DNA from: CAYJVB01 sp964373575
GTDB taxonomy: Archaea > Aenigmatarchaeota > Aenigmatarchaeia > CG10238-14
Length of the DNA stretch: 15,113 nucleotides
NCBI GenBank assembly: GCA_964373575.1
Contig: CAYJVB010000018.1
Coordinates: 1 to 15,113, forward strand
Direction: 5' to 3'
Every line of letters starts with the position of its first letter. The stretch's first letter is position 1. This document shows positions 1 through 7,920 of the stretch, in pieces. The notes under the pieces are model-generated. The model was not told the origin of the DNA. It made no database searches and saw only the letters and a program-made list of their open reading frames with translations. The translations under genes and the position numbers were made by a program.

Positions 1-27
1 CTTACTTTTTAATACTTTTCAGAATAA

Positions 28-52
28 TTAAATTTTAAGAAACTTTCGGTGA
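28..52 (+). promoter_or_regulatory. TATA-like box and Shine-Dalgarno-like GGTGA before the secreted-protein gene
   Basis: An AT-only TATA-like stretch (28-37) is centred about 27 bases before the ATG at 59. A second TATA-like run lies at 6-15. GGTGA at 48-52 matches the archaeal anti-Shine-Dalgarno and ends 6 bases before the ATG. If the upstream box is used, the message has a short leader containing this site; if the nearer box is used, the message is leaderless. The sequence does not decide between them. Confidence 0.4.
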
Positions 53-58
53 CTTAAA

Positions 59-925
59 ATGAGGGTATATATCGCAGTAATTTTCCTCCTTCTAGCTATG
101 CCTATTTTTGCTCAAGTAGATTTGCAAAGCTATCAAAACCCAAATTCTATTACTAACACAACAGTATCTGACATCGAAGCCGCTGAGACAGAATTTTCCA
201 ATGCAGGATTGTTACCTGACAATCCATTTTACTTTTTGAAGACAATAAAAGAAAAAATACAACTATTTTTAACTTTTAATAAAGAAGGACAAGCAAAATT
301 GCATTTAGATTATGCTAAAACTCGTTTGGCTGAAGCAAAAAAATTGATTGAGAAAAACAAAACAGAAGAGCTTAATTCTACATTAGAATATTTCAACAGT
401 GAGCTTGCTAATTTTGAATCATCAACTAAAGGTATAGGAAAAAACGTTTCAGCGCTAGTTAAAGAAAGTGAAGATGTTTTAGAAAAAAGTCGAATTGTTT
501 TAGAATTAGTCAGAGAAAAAGTTCCTGATTCTGCAAGGCTTGCTATTGAAAAGGCAATTAACAACTCAATTGAAAAAAAAGTGAGAATACCTTTTGGATT
601 GGGTAATGAAACAACCGGAAATGAAACTAAAAAATTGATAATAGAAAGAATTGAACAAGAAATAAAGAGAGGTGAAGAAATCAGGGAGAAAATTCAGGAG
701 AAAATAAACCAAAAAATAGAAGAAAGGAATGATAGAATTAAGAAAGAGAAGCCACAATTTTGTATTCAGGTGATTACTCCCGCATTTGATCCAGAAACTG
801 GTGAATGTAAAGAATTTCCAACACCCTGTGATGTTCCTGAGGGATGGGAGAAAATCGGCAGCTGCAGAATATCATCAAACCAGACAATCGACAAGCCTGA
901 AATTGTTAGGTCAACGTTGAAATAA
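59..925 (+). CDS. Secreted DUF5667-type protein with coiled-coil middle and Cys-containing tail
   Basis: Predicted exported protein of 288 residues; molecular function unknown. Residues 1-18 form a signal peptide (MRVYIA, hydrophobic core, cleavage probably after IFA18). Residues about 48-130 match DUF5667, seen in the pattern GLLPDNPFYFLKTIKEK followed by LHLDYAKTRLAEAKKL, a helical domain of secreted bacterial and archaeal proteins. Residues about 190-232 are highly charged (E/K/R-rich) and probably a long helix or coiled coil. The tail holds four cysteines (235, 250, 257, 269) in a CIQVITPAFDPETGEC-like module that I associate with secreted proteins of uncultured archaea and Patescibacteria. 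There are seven N-X-S/T sequons (N33, N106, N129, N168, N183, N188, N274), so it could be a substrate of the glycosylation genes nearby. Its 3' end overlaps the convergent YchF gene by 15 bases. Confidence 0.8.
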   Translation: MRVYIAVIFLLLAMPIFAQVDLQSYQNPNSITNTTVSDIEAAETEFSNAGLLPDNPFYFLKTIKEKIQLFLTFNKEGQAKLHLDYAKTRLAEAKKLIEKNKTEELNSTLEYFNSELANFESSTKGIGKNVSALVKESEDVLEKSRIVLELVREKVPDSARLAIEKAINNSIEKKVRIPFGLGNETTGNETKKLIIERIEQEIKRGEEIREKIQEKINQKIEERNDRIKKEKPQFCIQVITPAFDPETGECKEFPTPCDVPEGWEKIGSCRISSNQTIDKPEIVRSTLK

Positions 926-2077
926 TATTTCTACAACATCATTATTTTTCAATTCATAACTTGATCCTAGCTTCATTTTAGTTTCAGCGTGCAAACCCCC
1001 TATGAATTTTTCTCCAATGTCAGAATGGATCATGAATGCAAACTCTCTGAGTGTTGTACCTTTCTTAACCAAAAACGCATCTGGTAACACGTTACCTTTT
1101 TTATCGGTAAGCTTGCTGGAATCAGCAACAGGATACACAACTATGTAATCCAACACATCAAAAACTGCCTTGTTTAAACAGTCCTGAATTCCAGTTGAGC
1201 CGAATTTTTTTAAAACCTTTTCTTCAATAAAAATTAATGCAGCTTTTTGTTTTTCATTTAACTTGTTTTCATCGATAACCAAACTCTTACCGTCATATTT
1301 TAGCAATCCTTTCTGTTTAGCAATTTCCAAAACAATTTCAGAAACAGCTGATGTTGGAATAAATGTAAGATATGAAAACCTTTCTTCCATTCTTCTATAA
1401 TTTTCTTCAGAACCATCTAGATCAATTTTGTTTGCAGCAACTATTATTGGTTTAGCCAATTTGCGTAGTTCAGTTGCAAAATGTTTTACATCCTCAAAAC
1501 CTGTTTTTTTAATTACTTCTTCTACCTCGTCTTTTGTTATTTGCAATCCAGAAAGTTGATTTACTAAAAGATCAACAAGTTCAACACCTTCATGAATCAG
1601 TTTTTTACCATACTTTACTACACCTCTCTGAATGATATCAGTTAACCATTCATCAATCTCATTTTCAACAAACTCTATTTCTGTAGAAGGATCATAATTC
1701 TCAGTTGGGTTACCTTCCGAGTCTGTGAGTCCAGATGCATCAACCACCTGAATCAAGGCTGAAGCCTGTCTGATGTCATCCAAAAACTGCAATCCTAATC
1801 CTCTTCCGAGATGTGCGTCTGGCACTATTCCTGCTATATCCCAAAGCTTAACAGGCATGTATCTTTTACCATTTTCACATTTTCCATGGTTTGGTTTGCA
1901 TTGCTTGTTGAATTTTCTGTCTATGCAATCTACCTTGACATATGCAACAGCCTGATTAGGTTTGATAGTTGTAAACGGGTGAGAAGCTATTTCCACATCC
2001 TTCATGGTTGCGGCCTTGAAGAACGAAGATTTCCCTGAATTTGGTTTGCCAATAATTCCTATTTCCATACTAGCCAT
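911..2077 (-). CDS. ychF: YchF/OLA1-like Obg-family GTPase, archaeal type, with TGS domain
   Basis: Cytosolic P-loop NTPase of the Obg/YchF family, whose members associate with ribosomes and stress responses. G1 is GKPNSGKSS at residues 10-18, the switch I region SHPFTTIKPN at 32-41, G3 DIAG at 80-83 followed by HLGRGLG, and G4 NKID at 216-219. A Cys-rich segment (C51, C60, C67) before G3 is a usual archaeal feature. The C-terminal TGS domain covers about 310-387 and ends in NNDVVEILF. Bacterial YchF and human OLA1 have NxxE in place of NKxD and prefer ATP; the intact NKID here predicts GTP. The length (388) is normal. The ATG at 2077 gives MASMEIG; the ATG at 2068 gives the more family-like MEIGIIG and has a TATA-like box centred 26 bases upstream, so it is a serious alternative start. 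Confidence 0.93.
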   Translation of the reverse strand: MASMEIGIIGKPNSGKSSFFKAATMKDVEIASHPFTTIKPNQAVAYVKVDCIDRKFNKQCKPNHGKCENGKRYMPVKLWDIAGIVPDAHLGRGLGLQFLDDIRQASALIQVVDASGLTDSEGNPTENYDPSTEIEFVENEIDEWLTDIIQRGVVKYGKKLIHEGVELVDLLVNQLSGLQITKDEVEEVIKKTGFEDVKHFATELRKLAKPIIVAANKIDLDGSEENYRRMEERFSYLTFIPTSAVSEIVLEIAKQKGLLKYDGKSLVIDENKLNEKQKAALIFIEEKVLKKFGSTGIQDCLNKAVFDVLDYIVVYPVADSSKLTDKKGNVLPDAFLVKKGTTLREFAFMIHSDIGEKFIGGLHAETKMKLGSSYELKNNDVVEILFQR

Positions 2078-2121
2078 CTAAAAATTTAGCTTTTTATGTT
2101 TTAATTGTAACTCATATAACT
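2078..2121. promoter_or_regulatory. Shared divergent promoter between ychF and the KH-protein gene
   Basis: Only 44 bases separate the divergent starts. GCTTTTTATG at 2089-2098, read on the opposite strand as CATAAAAAGC, lies about 28 bases before the KH start at 2122 and about 26 bases before the alternative ychF start at 2068. One AT-rich element could therefore recruit TBP in both orientations. A second box for ychF (CAATTAAAAC on the minus strand, about 2099-2108) fits the start at 2077. Placement is by eye. Confidence 0.4.
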
Positions 2122-2625
2122 ATGGAATTCCCTATATGCAAAATATGCCTGAAAAATGACATTTTATGTCAAACTTGCTCAGCATTTGTCAGCCAAGAAA
2201 AGATACCACAAGAAGAAATTGATGCTTATCGTCAGTTGAATAAACTGCTAAAAGGAGAAGAGCATCTTAAAGATATAAAAATCAAAAGAGCTCTAGGAGA
2301 TAAAAGCTTTTTGCTTATCATTACAACAAAGGATGGCGTATCAAAAATAATCGGTAAGAATGGCATTATTGTGAAAAAACTTTCTAAGGACATGAAAAGA
2401 CAGATAAGGGTTTTATCAGACACATCAAACATAGAGGAATTGACTAGAGAAGTTCTTTATTCAACAACAATTCTGGGAATAAACGTTTTGTACACGCCAA
2501 ATGGAAAAAAATATAGAATAAGGATACCATTCAATGACAGAATTACGTTACCGATAGAATCAGAGGCGTTCACAAACATGGTAAATCATATCTTTGGCGA
2601 TGAAATAGAACTTGTTTTTGAATAG
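2122..2625 (+). CDS. Zinc-ribbon and KH-domain RNA-binding protein, archaeal NusA-like
   Basis: Predicted RNA-binding protein of 167 residues, resembling the short archaeal NusA-like proteins that lack the bacterial N-terminal domain. A four-Cys zinc site opens the protein: C6-x2-C9, C16-x2-C19. A first KH domain spans about 52-105 and carries the GxxG loop in IIGKNGIIVKKL (G78, G81). A second KH-like half follows at about 108-167, ending in FGDEIELVFE. Archaeal proteins of this type are thought to act in transcription or ribosome assembly, but the exact role is not settled. The start is supported by a TATA-like box centred 28 bases upstream. It is divergent from ychF, a conserved housekeeping setting. 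NusA-like is by similarity in architecture; a generic KH protein is the fallback reading. Confidence 0.8.
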   Translation: MEFPICKICLKNDILCQTCSAFVSQEKIPQEEIDAYRQLNKLLKGEEHLKDIKIKRALGDKSFLLIITTKDGVSKIIGKNGIIVKKLSKDMKRQIRVLSDTSNIEELTREVLYSTTILGINVLYTPNGKKYRIRIPFNDRITLPIESEAFTNMVNHIFGDEIELVFE

Positions 2626-2706
2626 ATGATATATGTATAGCCTTAAAACTTAACTAAAAAAGAGAATAAAATCAGCTTTTAAATCTGTATTCTAGTTTAT
2701 TTTTGT
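2626..2706 (+). promoter_or_regulatory. Promoter of the DPM1-like glycosyltransferase
   Basis: In this 81-base gap TTTTAAAT at 2677-2684 is centred 27 bases before the ATG at 2707 and no Shine-Dalgarno is visible, which fits a leaderless transcript. A T-rich stretch close to the ATG follows the box. I see no hairpin terminator for the KH gene and no RNA gene here. Confidence 0.45.
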
Positions 2707-3402
2707 ATGAATGTTTCAATAGTTATACCTGCAAAAAATGAAGAAAAGAATATAAAAAAATTCGTTACAGCTTTGGCTAGAACATTCAAACAGGGAGAAA
2801 TAATAGTAGTATGCAATGGCTGTACGGATAATACGCATGACGTTGTTAAGTCAATTAGAATAAAGAATGTTAGAACATTGAATTTCGGCAGCATCGGAAA
2901 AGGAGGAGCTATAATTGAAGGTTTAAAAGTGGCAAAAAAATCTATAGTCGGTTTTGTAGATTCTGATGGCTCTTTTGATGAAAGTATGATAAAAAAAGTT
3001 TTAAAAGAAATTGATGGTTATGATGTTGCTATTGCATCTAAGTGGAAAGGAAAGAAATTTTTTGATGTAAAATATGTATTCACAAATAAATTGGGTGGTA
3101 AATTAGGGAGCAGAGTTTGGAATTTACTTATAAGGATTTTATTTGGCTTAAATATAAGTGACACTCAGGCTGGATTGAAATTTTTCAAGAAATCCGTCTA
3201 TGACTCGATTGATCATGACTTTATTTGCAGAGGATTTGATATTGACGTGGAGTTACTGAGTAAACTAAATGATAAAGGGTATACGATAAAAGAAGTATTC
3301 ATTAGACCAAAAATATCAAGAAAAACCACCTTCAGGACATATCATGTATTTAAAATGTTCATTAATCTGCTAAAATATAAATTAACTACTTTAACCAAAT
3401 AA
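2707..3402 (+). CDS. GT2 family glycosyltransferase, dolichyl-phosphate mannose synthase (DPM1)-like
   Basis: Cytosolic-face GT-A fold enzyme expected to transfer a hexose from a nucleotide sugar (GDP-mannose in known DPM1) to a polyprenyl phosphate. The N-terminal VSIVIPAKNEEKNI (3-16) is the GT2 signature, the nucleotide-binding strand reads VVCNGCTDNT (34-43) where many members have DDGSTD, the metal-binding DxD is DSD (85-87) within VDSDGS, and SDTQAGLKFF (151-160) is the acceptor-loop motif of this subgroup. Length is 231 residues with no C-terminal membrane helices, as in soluble or peripherally bound DPM1. It faces the ALG5-like gene tail to tail, overlapping it by 12 bases. The pair probably provide two different polyprenyl-phosphate sugars. 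The sugar cannot be read from the sequence. Confidence 0.82.
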   Translation: MNVSIVIPAKNEEKNIKKFVTALARTFKQGEIIVVCNGCTDNTHDVVKSIRIKNVRTLNFGSIGKGGAIIEGLKVAKKSIVGFVDSDGSFDESMIKKVLKEIDGYDVAIASKWKGKKFFDVKYVFTNKLGGKLGSRVWNLLIRILFGLNISDTQAGLKFFKKSVYDSIDHDFICRGFDIDVELLSKLNDKGYTIKEVFIRPKISRKTTFRTYHVFKMFINLLKYKLTTLTK

Positions 3403-4074
3403 TCTTAACTTTAATATTTTATAAAGGAGATTTGGATGATTGCTTATTTTCGTCTTCGATCTGACATCATGTAACCAAACTATCGGAACTTCCAAAATAG
3501 AAAATCCTGACTTCTTAATGCGCCACAACAATTCAACATCGAATTCAAATCCCATTAGCGTCAGATCTTTCTTTATTTTTTCATAAACATGTTTCTTCAT
3601 TACTTTTGCTCCGCACTGTGTATCTTTTATTCCAAGTCCAAATAGGAAATTAACTATTTTGTTGAAAACAAAACTAGCAAATTGTATGTGCCACGGTCTG
3701 TTCATAACAATTTTCGCACCATCAACTCTCCTAGAAGCAACAACACAATCGCAATATTTTAGACCTTCGATAAGTTTCTTATACTCCTTTGGTTTAACAG
3801 AACAATCAGCATCAGTAAAACCCACCGTCTTACCTTTTGACAAATCGAACCCCTTATAAACCGATTCACCTTTACCTTTCAAATGATACTCTAAAATAAG
3901 AGGCCTAATTCTTTTATCTTTTTTGCTTAATTCTTTTACGATGTTACCTGTTTTATCAGTACCGTCGCAAATAGTAATAAATTCATACCCCTTACCAAAA
4001 GTTTGTGTATATTTTCTAAGAGTCCTTTCAATTCTTTTCTCCTCATTGTAAGCAGGTATGACAATAGAGTGCAT
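3391..4074 (-). CDS. GT2 family glycosyltransferase, ALG5-like dolichyl-phosphate hexose synthase
   Basis: Predicted to charge a polyprenyl phosphate with a sugar, by analogy to ALG5 (dolichyl-phosphate glucose synthase). It has SIVIPAYNEEKRI at 3-15, a CDGTDKT nucleotide-binding turn (36-42), the GKGESVYKGF segment (67-76) typical of DPM1/ALG5, the metal site DAD (88-90) in FTDADCS, the RRVDGA segment, and DTQCGAKVMK (151-160). The end is GFEFDVELLWRIKKSGF followed by EVPIVWLHD. Length is 227 residues with no added membrane helices, shorter than eukaryotic ALG5, which has an N-terminal anchor. The start ATG sits 37 bases from the divergent DUF2079 gene, so the two probably share a promoter region. 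Substrate is inferred only from family resemblance. Confidence 0.82.
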   Translation of the reverse strand: MHSIVIPAYNEEKRIERTLRKYTQTFGKGYEFITICDGTDKTGNIVKELSKKDKRIRPLILEYHLKGKGESVYKGFDLSKGKTVGFTDADCSVKPKEYKKLIEGLKYCDCVVASRRVDGAKIVMNRPWHIQFASFVFNKIVNFLFGLGIKDTQCGAKVMKKHVYEKIKKDLTLMGFEFDVELLWRIKKSGFSILEVPIVWLHDVRSKTKISNHPNLLYKILKLRLFG

Positions 4075-4111
4075 GAAAGCCTATATTTTTAACAATATTT
4101 AAATAATTATC
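4075..4111. promoter_or_regulatory. 37-base divergent promoter, ALG5-like GT2 and DUF2079 protein
   Basis: Everything needed to transcribe both genes must fit in 37 bases plus coding ends. CTATATTTTTAAC (4081-4093) is centred about 26 bases before the plus start at 4112. ATATTTAAAT (4095-4104), read on the minus strand, is centred about 25 bases before the minus start at 4074. The two boxes are adjacent, so initiation complexes may exclude each other. Confidence 0.4.
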
Positions 4112-5584
4112 ATGAATTCAGCCCAAACAATTTTAAAAAAAATCAAGACAGAGGATAGAGTCAGCTACGTTATTCTTACGTTAATGATAATTGTCTATAT
4201 CATAGTTTTTACCTATATTCCATGGAAACAACAAGACGCATTCGCTACTTTTGGTTATGATTTAGGTTATGTGGATAACAGAATATGGCTAGTCAATGAA
4301 TTCCTTCTAGGTAGGATAAGATTCGATGAATTATTTTCAACTATTGGTGGCATGCATATATTTGGAAACCACATCGAACCAATATTATTTCTTCTTGCAC
4401 CTTTTTATTGGATCTGGGATAATGTAAAAATAATTTTGCTTTTACAAACTTCTGTTATCGCATTAGGAGCGCTACCAGTATACTGGATAGGAAAAGACAA
4501 GTTAAACGAAACATTTACACCATTAGTATTTCCATTTGCTTATCTAATGTACCCAGCCTTGCAGTACATAACACTTTGGCATTTTCATTCTGAAGCACTT
4601 GCAATAACATTTCTACTTTTCGCATTTTACTACGCAACAAAGAATAATTATCTTAGATTATTTCTGTTCTCCATTCTTGCTATAATGACAAAGGAAGACA
4701 TGACCCTCGTAACACTATTTTTAGGTGGCTATGTTTTCATAAAACAAAATAAAAAATTTGGAACACTTTTAATGATTTTATCTATTGTATGGTTTGTTGT
4801 ATCAATAAAAATGATTTTGCCTTACTATAGCGGCGAAGACTCAGGATTCATTTTTCAAACTCGTTATGGATCATTTGGCAACAGCTTTGATCAAGCAGTA
4901 AAAACTGCGATACTGAATCCTTCATTAACTATTGCAACTTTCATGAAACATGAAGGACCTAGATATGCCACAGAATTATTAGCTCCCACAACCTTTGTTT
5001 CATTACTTAATCTTGATACATTAGCCATAGCATTACCAACATTTGCAGAAAACGTTTTTAGCGCACACCCATTACAACAAACAATAAGATATCAATACAA
5101 TGCAGCTATAATTCCGTTTATCTTCATCTCATTAATCTACGGTTATTCAAAAATAATTAAATTCAGACCTAAATTGAAAAAAATATTATTGATGTTAATT
5201 ATTTCAACAGTCTTTGCAACTAATATCGCCATGAGTCCATCACCAATATCATCTCAGCCTGCTTATTATTTGATACCAAGTTTTACTGATGACTTAAACT
5301 ATGCGATCTCTCTTATACCTTCAGATGCTAGAGTATCAGCCCACTATTCTTATGTTCCACACCTTTCTCACAGAAGATTTATCTACGAATTTCCAAATCC
5401 CTTCAAATGCTCATACTGGGGTGCACACTGCGAAAACACGCACGATCCCGCAACCATAGAATATGTAATTTTGGACAAAAGCGTCATACCTACTGATTGG
5501 AGGGAGATAGTAACAAGTATTACATCTCAAAATTACGAAAAGTTATATGAAACAAGTAACATACTTCTATTAAAGAAAATTTAG
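4112..5584 (+). CDS. DUF2079-family multi-pass membrane protein, GT-C-like
   Basis: Integral membrane protein of 490 residues with about nine to ten hydrophobic helices (first at about 18-37). The DUF2079 signature is clear: FGYDLGYVDNRIW (47-59) with a conserved acidic residue D50 in the first outer loop, then GNHIEPILFLLAPFYW (85-100), and LPVYWIG further on. Members resemble GT-C glycosyltransferases, which use polyprenyl-phosphate sugars on the outer face of the membrane; D50, H87 and E89 are candidates for catalytic or metal-binding roles. The C-terminal 100 residues are soluble and contain ARVSAHYSYVPHLSHRRFIY, also typical of this family. It sits between GT2 enzymes that could make its donor and a second GT-C-like gene that converges on it with a 4-base overlap. 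No biochemical role is established for the family, so glycosyl transfer is inferred. Confidence 0.82.
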   Translation: MNSAQTILKKIKTEDRVSYVILTLMIIVYIIVFTYIPWKQQDAFATFGYDLGYVDNRIWLVNEFLLGRIRFDELFSTIGGMHIFGNHIEPILFLLAPFYWIWDNVKIILLLQTSVIALGALPVYWIGKDKLNETFTPLVFPFAYLMYPALQYITLWHFHSEALAITFLLFAFYYATKNNYLRLFLFSILAIMTKEDMTLVTLFLGGYVFIKQNKKFGTLLMILSIVWFVVSIKMILPYYSGEDSGFIFQTRYGSFGNSFDQAVKTAILNPSLTIATFMKHEGPRYATELLAPTTFVSLLNLDTLAIALPTFAENVFSAHPLQQTIRYQYNAAIIPFIFISLIYGYSKIIKFRPKLKKILLMLIISTVFATNIAMSPSPISSQPAYYLIPSFTDDLNYAISLIPSDARVSAHYSYVPHLSHRRFIYEFPNPFKCSYWGAHCENTHDPATIEYVILDKSVIPTDWREIVTSITSQNYEKLYETSNILLLKKI

Positions 5585-7641
5585 TTTAATTTTTTCGAAC
5601 GAGCTAAAAATATAACAACTCCAATACCAACTATAGACATCAACTTTCCAACAAAATCAACCGTTGTATCACCATAATACAGTCTCACATTTTCCCTCTC
5701 AGGTACAATTATCATAAAAGCAGGACTAGTAAGATATACCCTTTTAGCACCATCAACCTTCCAGCTTGGCGAATAAGAAACTTTGACAAGCAATGGCTTT
5801 CCAATGCAGGTAGTCTTTATCAGAATCTCTTCATTTTTCACATCTTCATCAATTTTACAATTAGCTTTCAGTGGCACTTTAGGAATATTTTCTAAATCTT
5901 CAGCAGTCAAACTGAAATCTTCTTTTGCTTTGTCATCAAAAATCAACGGCACATCTATTAGATCCTCTCTCTTAAACCACTCATAAGAGACATCCTTCCA
6001 CTGCTTTGTTCCAAATATAACCGGCTCATACTTCGGAATCTCAACATATTTACCTGTGTTATTAACTCTATAGACAGCAATGCCTCCGAAGCTATCTAAA
6101 AATATATACTCTTTATCCCCATTTAAAGCGCTTTTCAGTTTATCAGTCGTCGCGACAATGTAATTGACATTAAACATCTTCAAATGTCTAGTAGCCATGT
6201 CGATGTTAAAACTAGAGCATCTCACTCCCGGTATAGGACAAGTGGGTGTCTCAGAAATTTCAGACTGTATGTAGAACACATGCGGAGCAGTTACAGCCGA
6301 TTCTATTGTCAGCCCTTCCAAAACAGGTTTTCCAACAAATACAGGAAACATTTCAAATGTCCTTGGAGTCCCAAACTTGTCATGAGAATTCGAATATTCA
6401 TGTACAATCCTCCCATAAGGCAGCGATGCAAGATAATCCGTCAACTGCTTCAATTGCGGATAAGCAGTCTTCATCTCATACCCCTCATAATTCCATTTTA
6501 TCCAGTAGTCAATGTACGTAACATTATCCTTGACAAACCCAATAAAAAAGAATACAATAACTATTGTGATCAGCCACTTGTAATTTGCGGGCTTTAGCAG
6601 TTTAGCTATTGCGAATCCAGCAATAAACACAGGGAAAAATTGAGAAAATGTGGCAAATCTTATGTCAGCCAATCCTATCAATGGTCCAATGCTGTAAAGA
6701 ACAGCTGATACAAAAAGCATGAAAAACAAAAATCCTATACGCCCATCTTTTTCTCTAAATGCTATGACTATACCCACAAGAGCAAAAAACAAGCTAGGCC
6801 ATAAAACCTCTGGAAATACCATTTTGATATCATTTATCTCCCACACATAATTCAGCGGTGTTCTATACTGCAGATTGAAGATAAGAGGAAACACCCAAAA
6901 ACTCACTATCAGCAAAGCGGTGGTATAGCAAACAGCTAGATACTTGAATTTTCTAATTAATTCTTTCCTATTTCTGTCTAGAAGGAAGAATACCGACGAT
7001 GCTACAACAAAAATAGTGGTGTAAATATGTGTCAATGTTATTAGTGAAAGCAATATTGAATTGAAGGCTAACAGTTTGTTATTCTTTACCCCATAAAAAA
7101 TTGTGCCTGTAAACAAAGCTGTTAGTGCAAAACTCAAGCTGTAAGAAAACTCTCCGGCTAGTGTGCTCGGTATGTTGCCCCCCCACATTGAATTTGCCTC
7201 CATGAACAAGAATGACAAACTTAAAACACTGGTCAAAATAGGAGCAGGAAATTCGAATTTGAAAAACCTCATCGCCAAATAAGCAGCTAGAGGCATAATG
7301 AAAGTTCCTGCTATTGTAACAAGTTTGAATGCAACATTAAGAGGAATAACAAAACTCAAGATAGACATTATCAAGTAGGGAAACACGAAATAGTATTGGA
7401 AAATAGGGAATCCTGCATACCAATCTGGAGACCACCCTATTAGCTTCCAGTGAGGCAATAGATAATTTTTTGTGTAGTGTGCAAGATAATTGTGTGATCC
7501 TGTGTCACCGCCAGAAGTTGTTGTATCAGAGAAAATTAGAGAGGGCTTAAAATAGGATAGCAAAAATATGTAAATAGCAATCAAGGCTACTATATCGGTG
7601 ATTATTTCTTTATTTTTTTGTAAACGATCAAATATTTTCAT
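5581..7641 (-). CDS. Large membrane protein with 6-pyruvoyl-tetrahydropterin-synthase-related domain, GT-C-like
   Basis: Integral membrane protein of 686 residues. The first outer loop carries GGDTGSHNYLAHY (44-56) with D46 and H50, then GWSPDWYAGFPIFQYY (69-84), the usual opening of the archaeal and bacterial membrane proteins annotated as 6-pyruvoyl-tetrahydropterin-synthase-related. Despite that name they are not pterin enzymes; they look like GT-C glycosyltransferases. About eleven helices occupy residues 15-375, a soluble outer domain of about 280 residues follows (roughly 380-660), and one last helix (about 664-680) ends with ARSKKLN, probably in the cytoplasm. It may add a sugar to lipid-linked glycan or surface polymer. 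It starts only 4 bases after the end of the broken small gene on the same strand, and converges on the DUF2079 gene with a 4-base overlap. Function is inferred from topology and motif. Confidence 0.78.
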   Translation of the reverse strand: MKIFDRLQKNKEIITDIVALIAIYIFLLSYFKPSLIFSDTTTSGGDTGSHNYLAHYTKNYLLPHWKLIGWSPDWYAGFPIFQYYFVFPYLIMSILSFVIPLNVAFKLVTIAGTFIMPLAAYLAMRFFKFEFPAPILTSVLSLSFLFMEANSMWGGNIPSTLAGEFSYSLSFALTALFTGTIFYGVKNNKLLAFNSILLSLITLTHIYTTIFVVASSVFFLLDRNRKELIRKFKYLAVCYTTALLIVSFWVFPLIFNLQYRTPLNYVWEINDIKMVFPEVLWPSLFFALVGIVIAFREKDGRIGFLFFMLFVSAVLYSIGPLIGLADIRFATFSQFFPVFIAGFAIAKLLKPANYKWLITIVIVFFFIGFVKDNVTYIDYWIKWNYEGYEMKTAYPQLKQLTDYLASLPYGRIVHEYSNSHDKFGTPRTFEMFPVFVGKPVLEGLTIESAVTAPHVFYIQSEISETPTCPIPGVRCSSFNIDMATRHLKMFNVNYIVATTDKLKSALNGDKEYIFLDSFGGIAVYRVNNTGKYVEIPKYEPVIFGTKQWKDVSYEWFKREDLIDVPLIFDDKAKEDFSLTAEDLENIPKVPLKANCKIDEDVKNEEILIKTTCIGKPLLVKVSYSPSWKVDGAKRVYLTSPAFMIIVPERENVRLYYGDTTVDFVGKLMSIVGIGVVIFLARSKKLN

Positions 7642-7645
7642 CGCA

Positions 7646-7920
7646 TCACAAATTCAGTTTTTGAATTTTTCCAATTATTTCATCACTTAAATTAGGATTT
7701 AATGACACTTCTATTCCATAATGAGTTGGTTTTGAAATTAAATACCCATTTCTAATCAATTTTTTCCCCATCTCATTAATTCTTTTCAAACACCTTTACC
7801 CAATTCTTTCTCTTTGAAACCCTTCTTCAAATTATCAAAAGAAGTATGTTTACCACCCCAACATTTTCTAAGAAATAGCTTGTATAATATAGTAGCTTCA
7901 AGATCTTCATCAGATATCAT
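7646..7920 (-). pseudogene. Frameshifted small gene (about 91 residues), conserved-looking, unknown function
   Basis: No intact reading frame covers this stretch, but two adjacent frames read like one protein. From the ATG at 7920 the first 44 codons give MISDEDLEATILYKLFLRK, then CWGGKHTSFDNLKKGF, ending GKGV and a TGA at 7788-7786. One frame away the text continues without a gap as LKRINEMGKKLIRNGYLISK, then PTHYGIEVSLNPN, to a TGA at 7648-7646. Adding one base to the TTT run at about 7787-7789 region restores a continuous reading frame of 91 residues. The helix-rich start and the G-Y-L-I-S-K-P-T-H-Y-G segment look like a small winged-helix-like or nucleic-acid-binding fold, but I cannot name the family. 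It faces the winged-helix gene at 7981 across a 60-base shared promoter. It could be a true pseudogene or a sequencing error in a homopolymer. Confidence 0.7.

Noticed and set aside
310..757. Open frames on the minus strand opposite the secreted protein
   Set aside because: They are low-complexity (S, F, L, I-rich) mirrors of an E/K-rich coiled-coil coding sequence, with no recognisable motif.
6184..6597. 137-codon plus-strand open frame inside the PTPS-related gene
   Set aside because: It is antisense to a long membrane protein with strong family motifs; its translation is basic and Ser-rich without a domain pattern and it has no promoter.
7780..7795. Programmed frameshift within the small gene
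   Set aside because: A -1 shift at GTT before TGA would join the two frames, but a Val tRNA slipping from GTT to TGT would not pair and no classic slippery heptamer or downstream structure is visible. A lost base in the T run is simpler.
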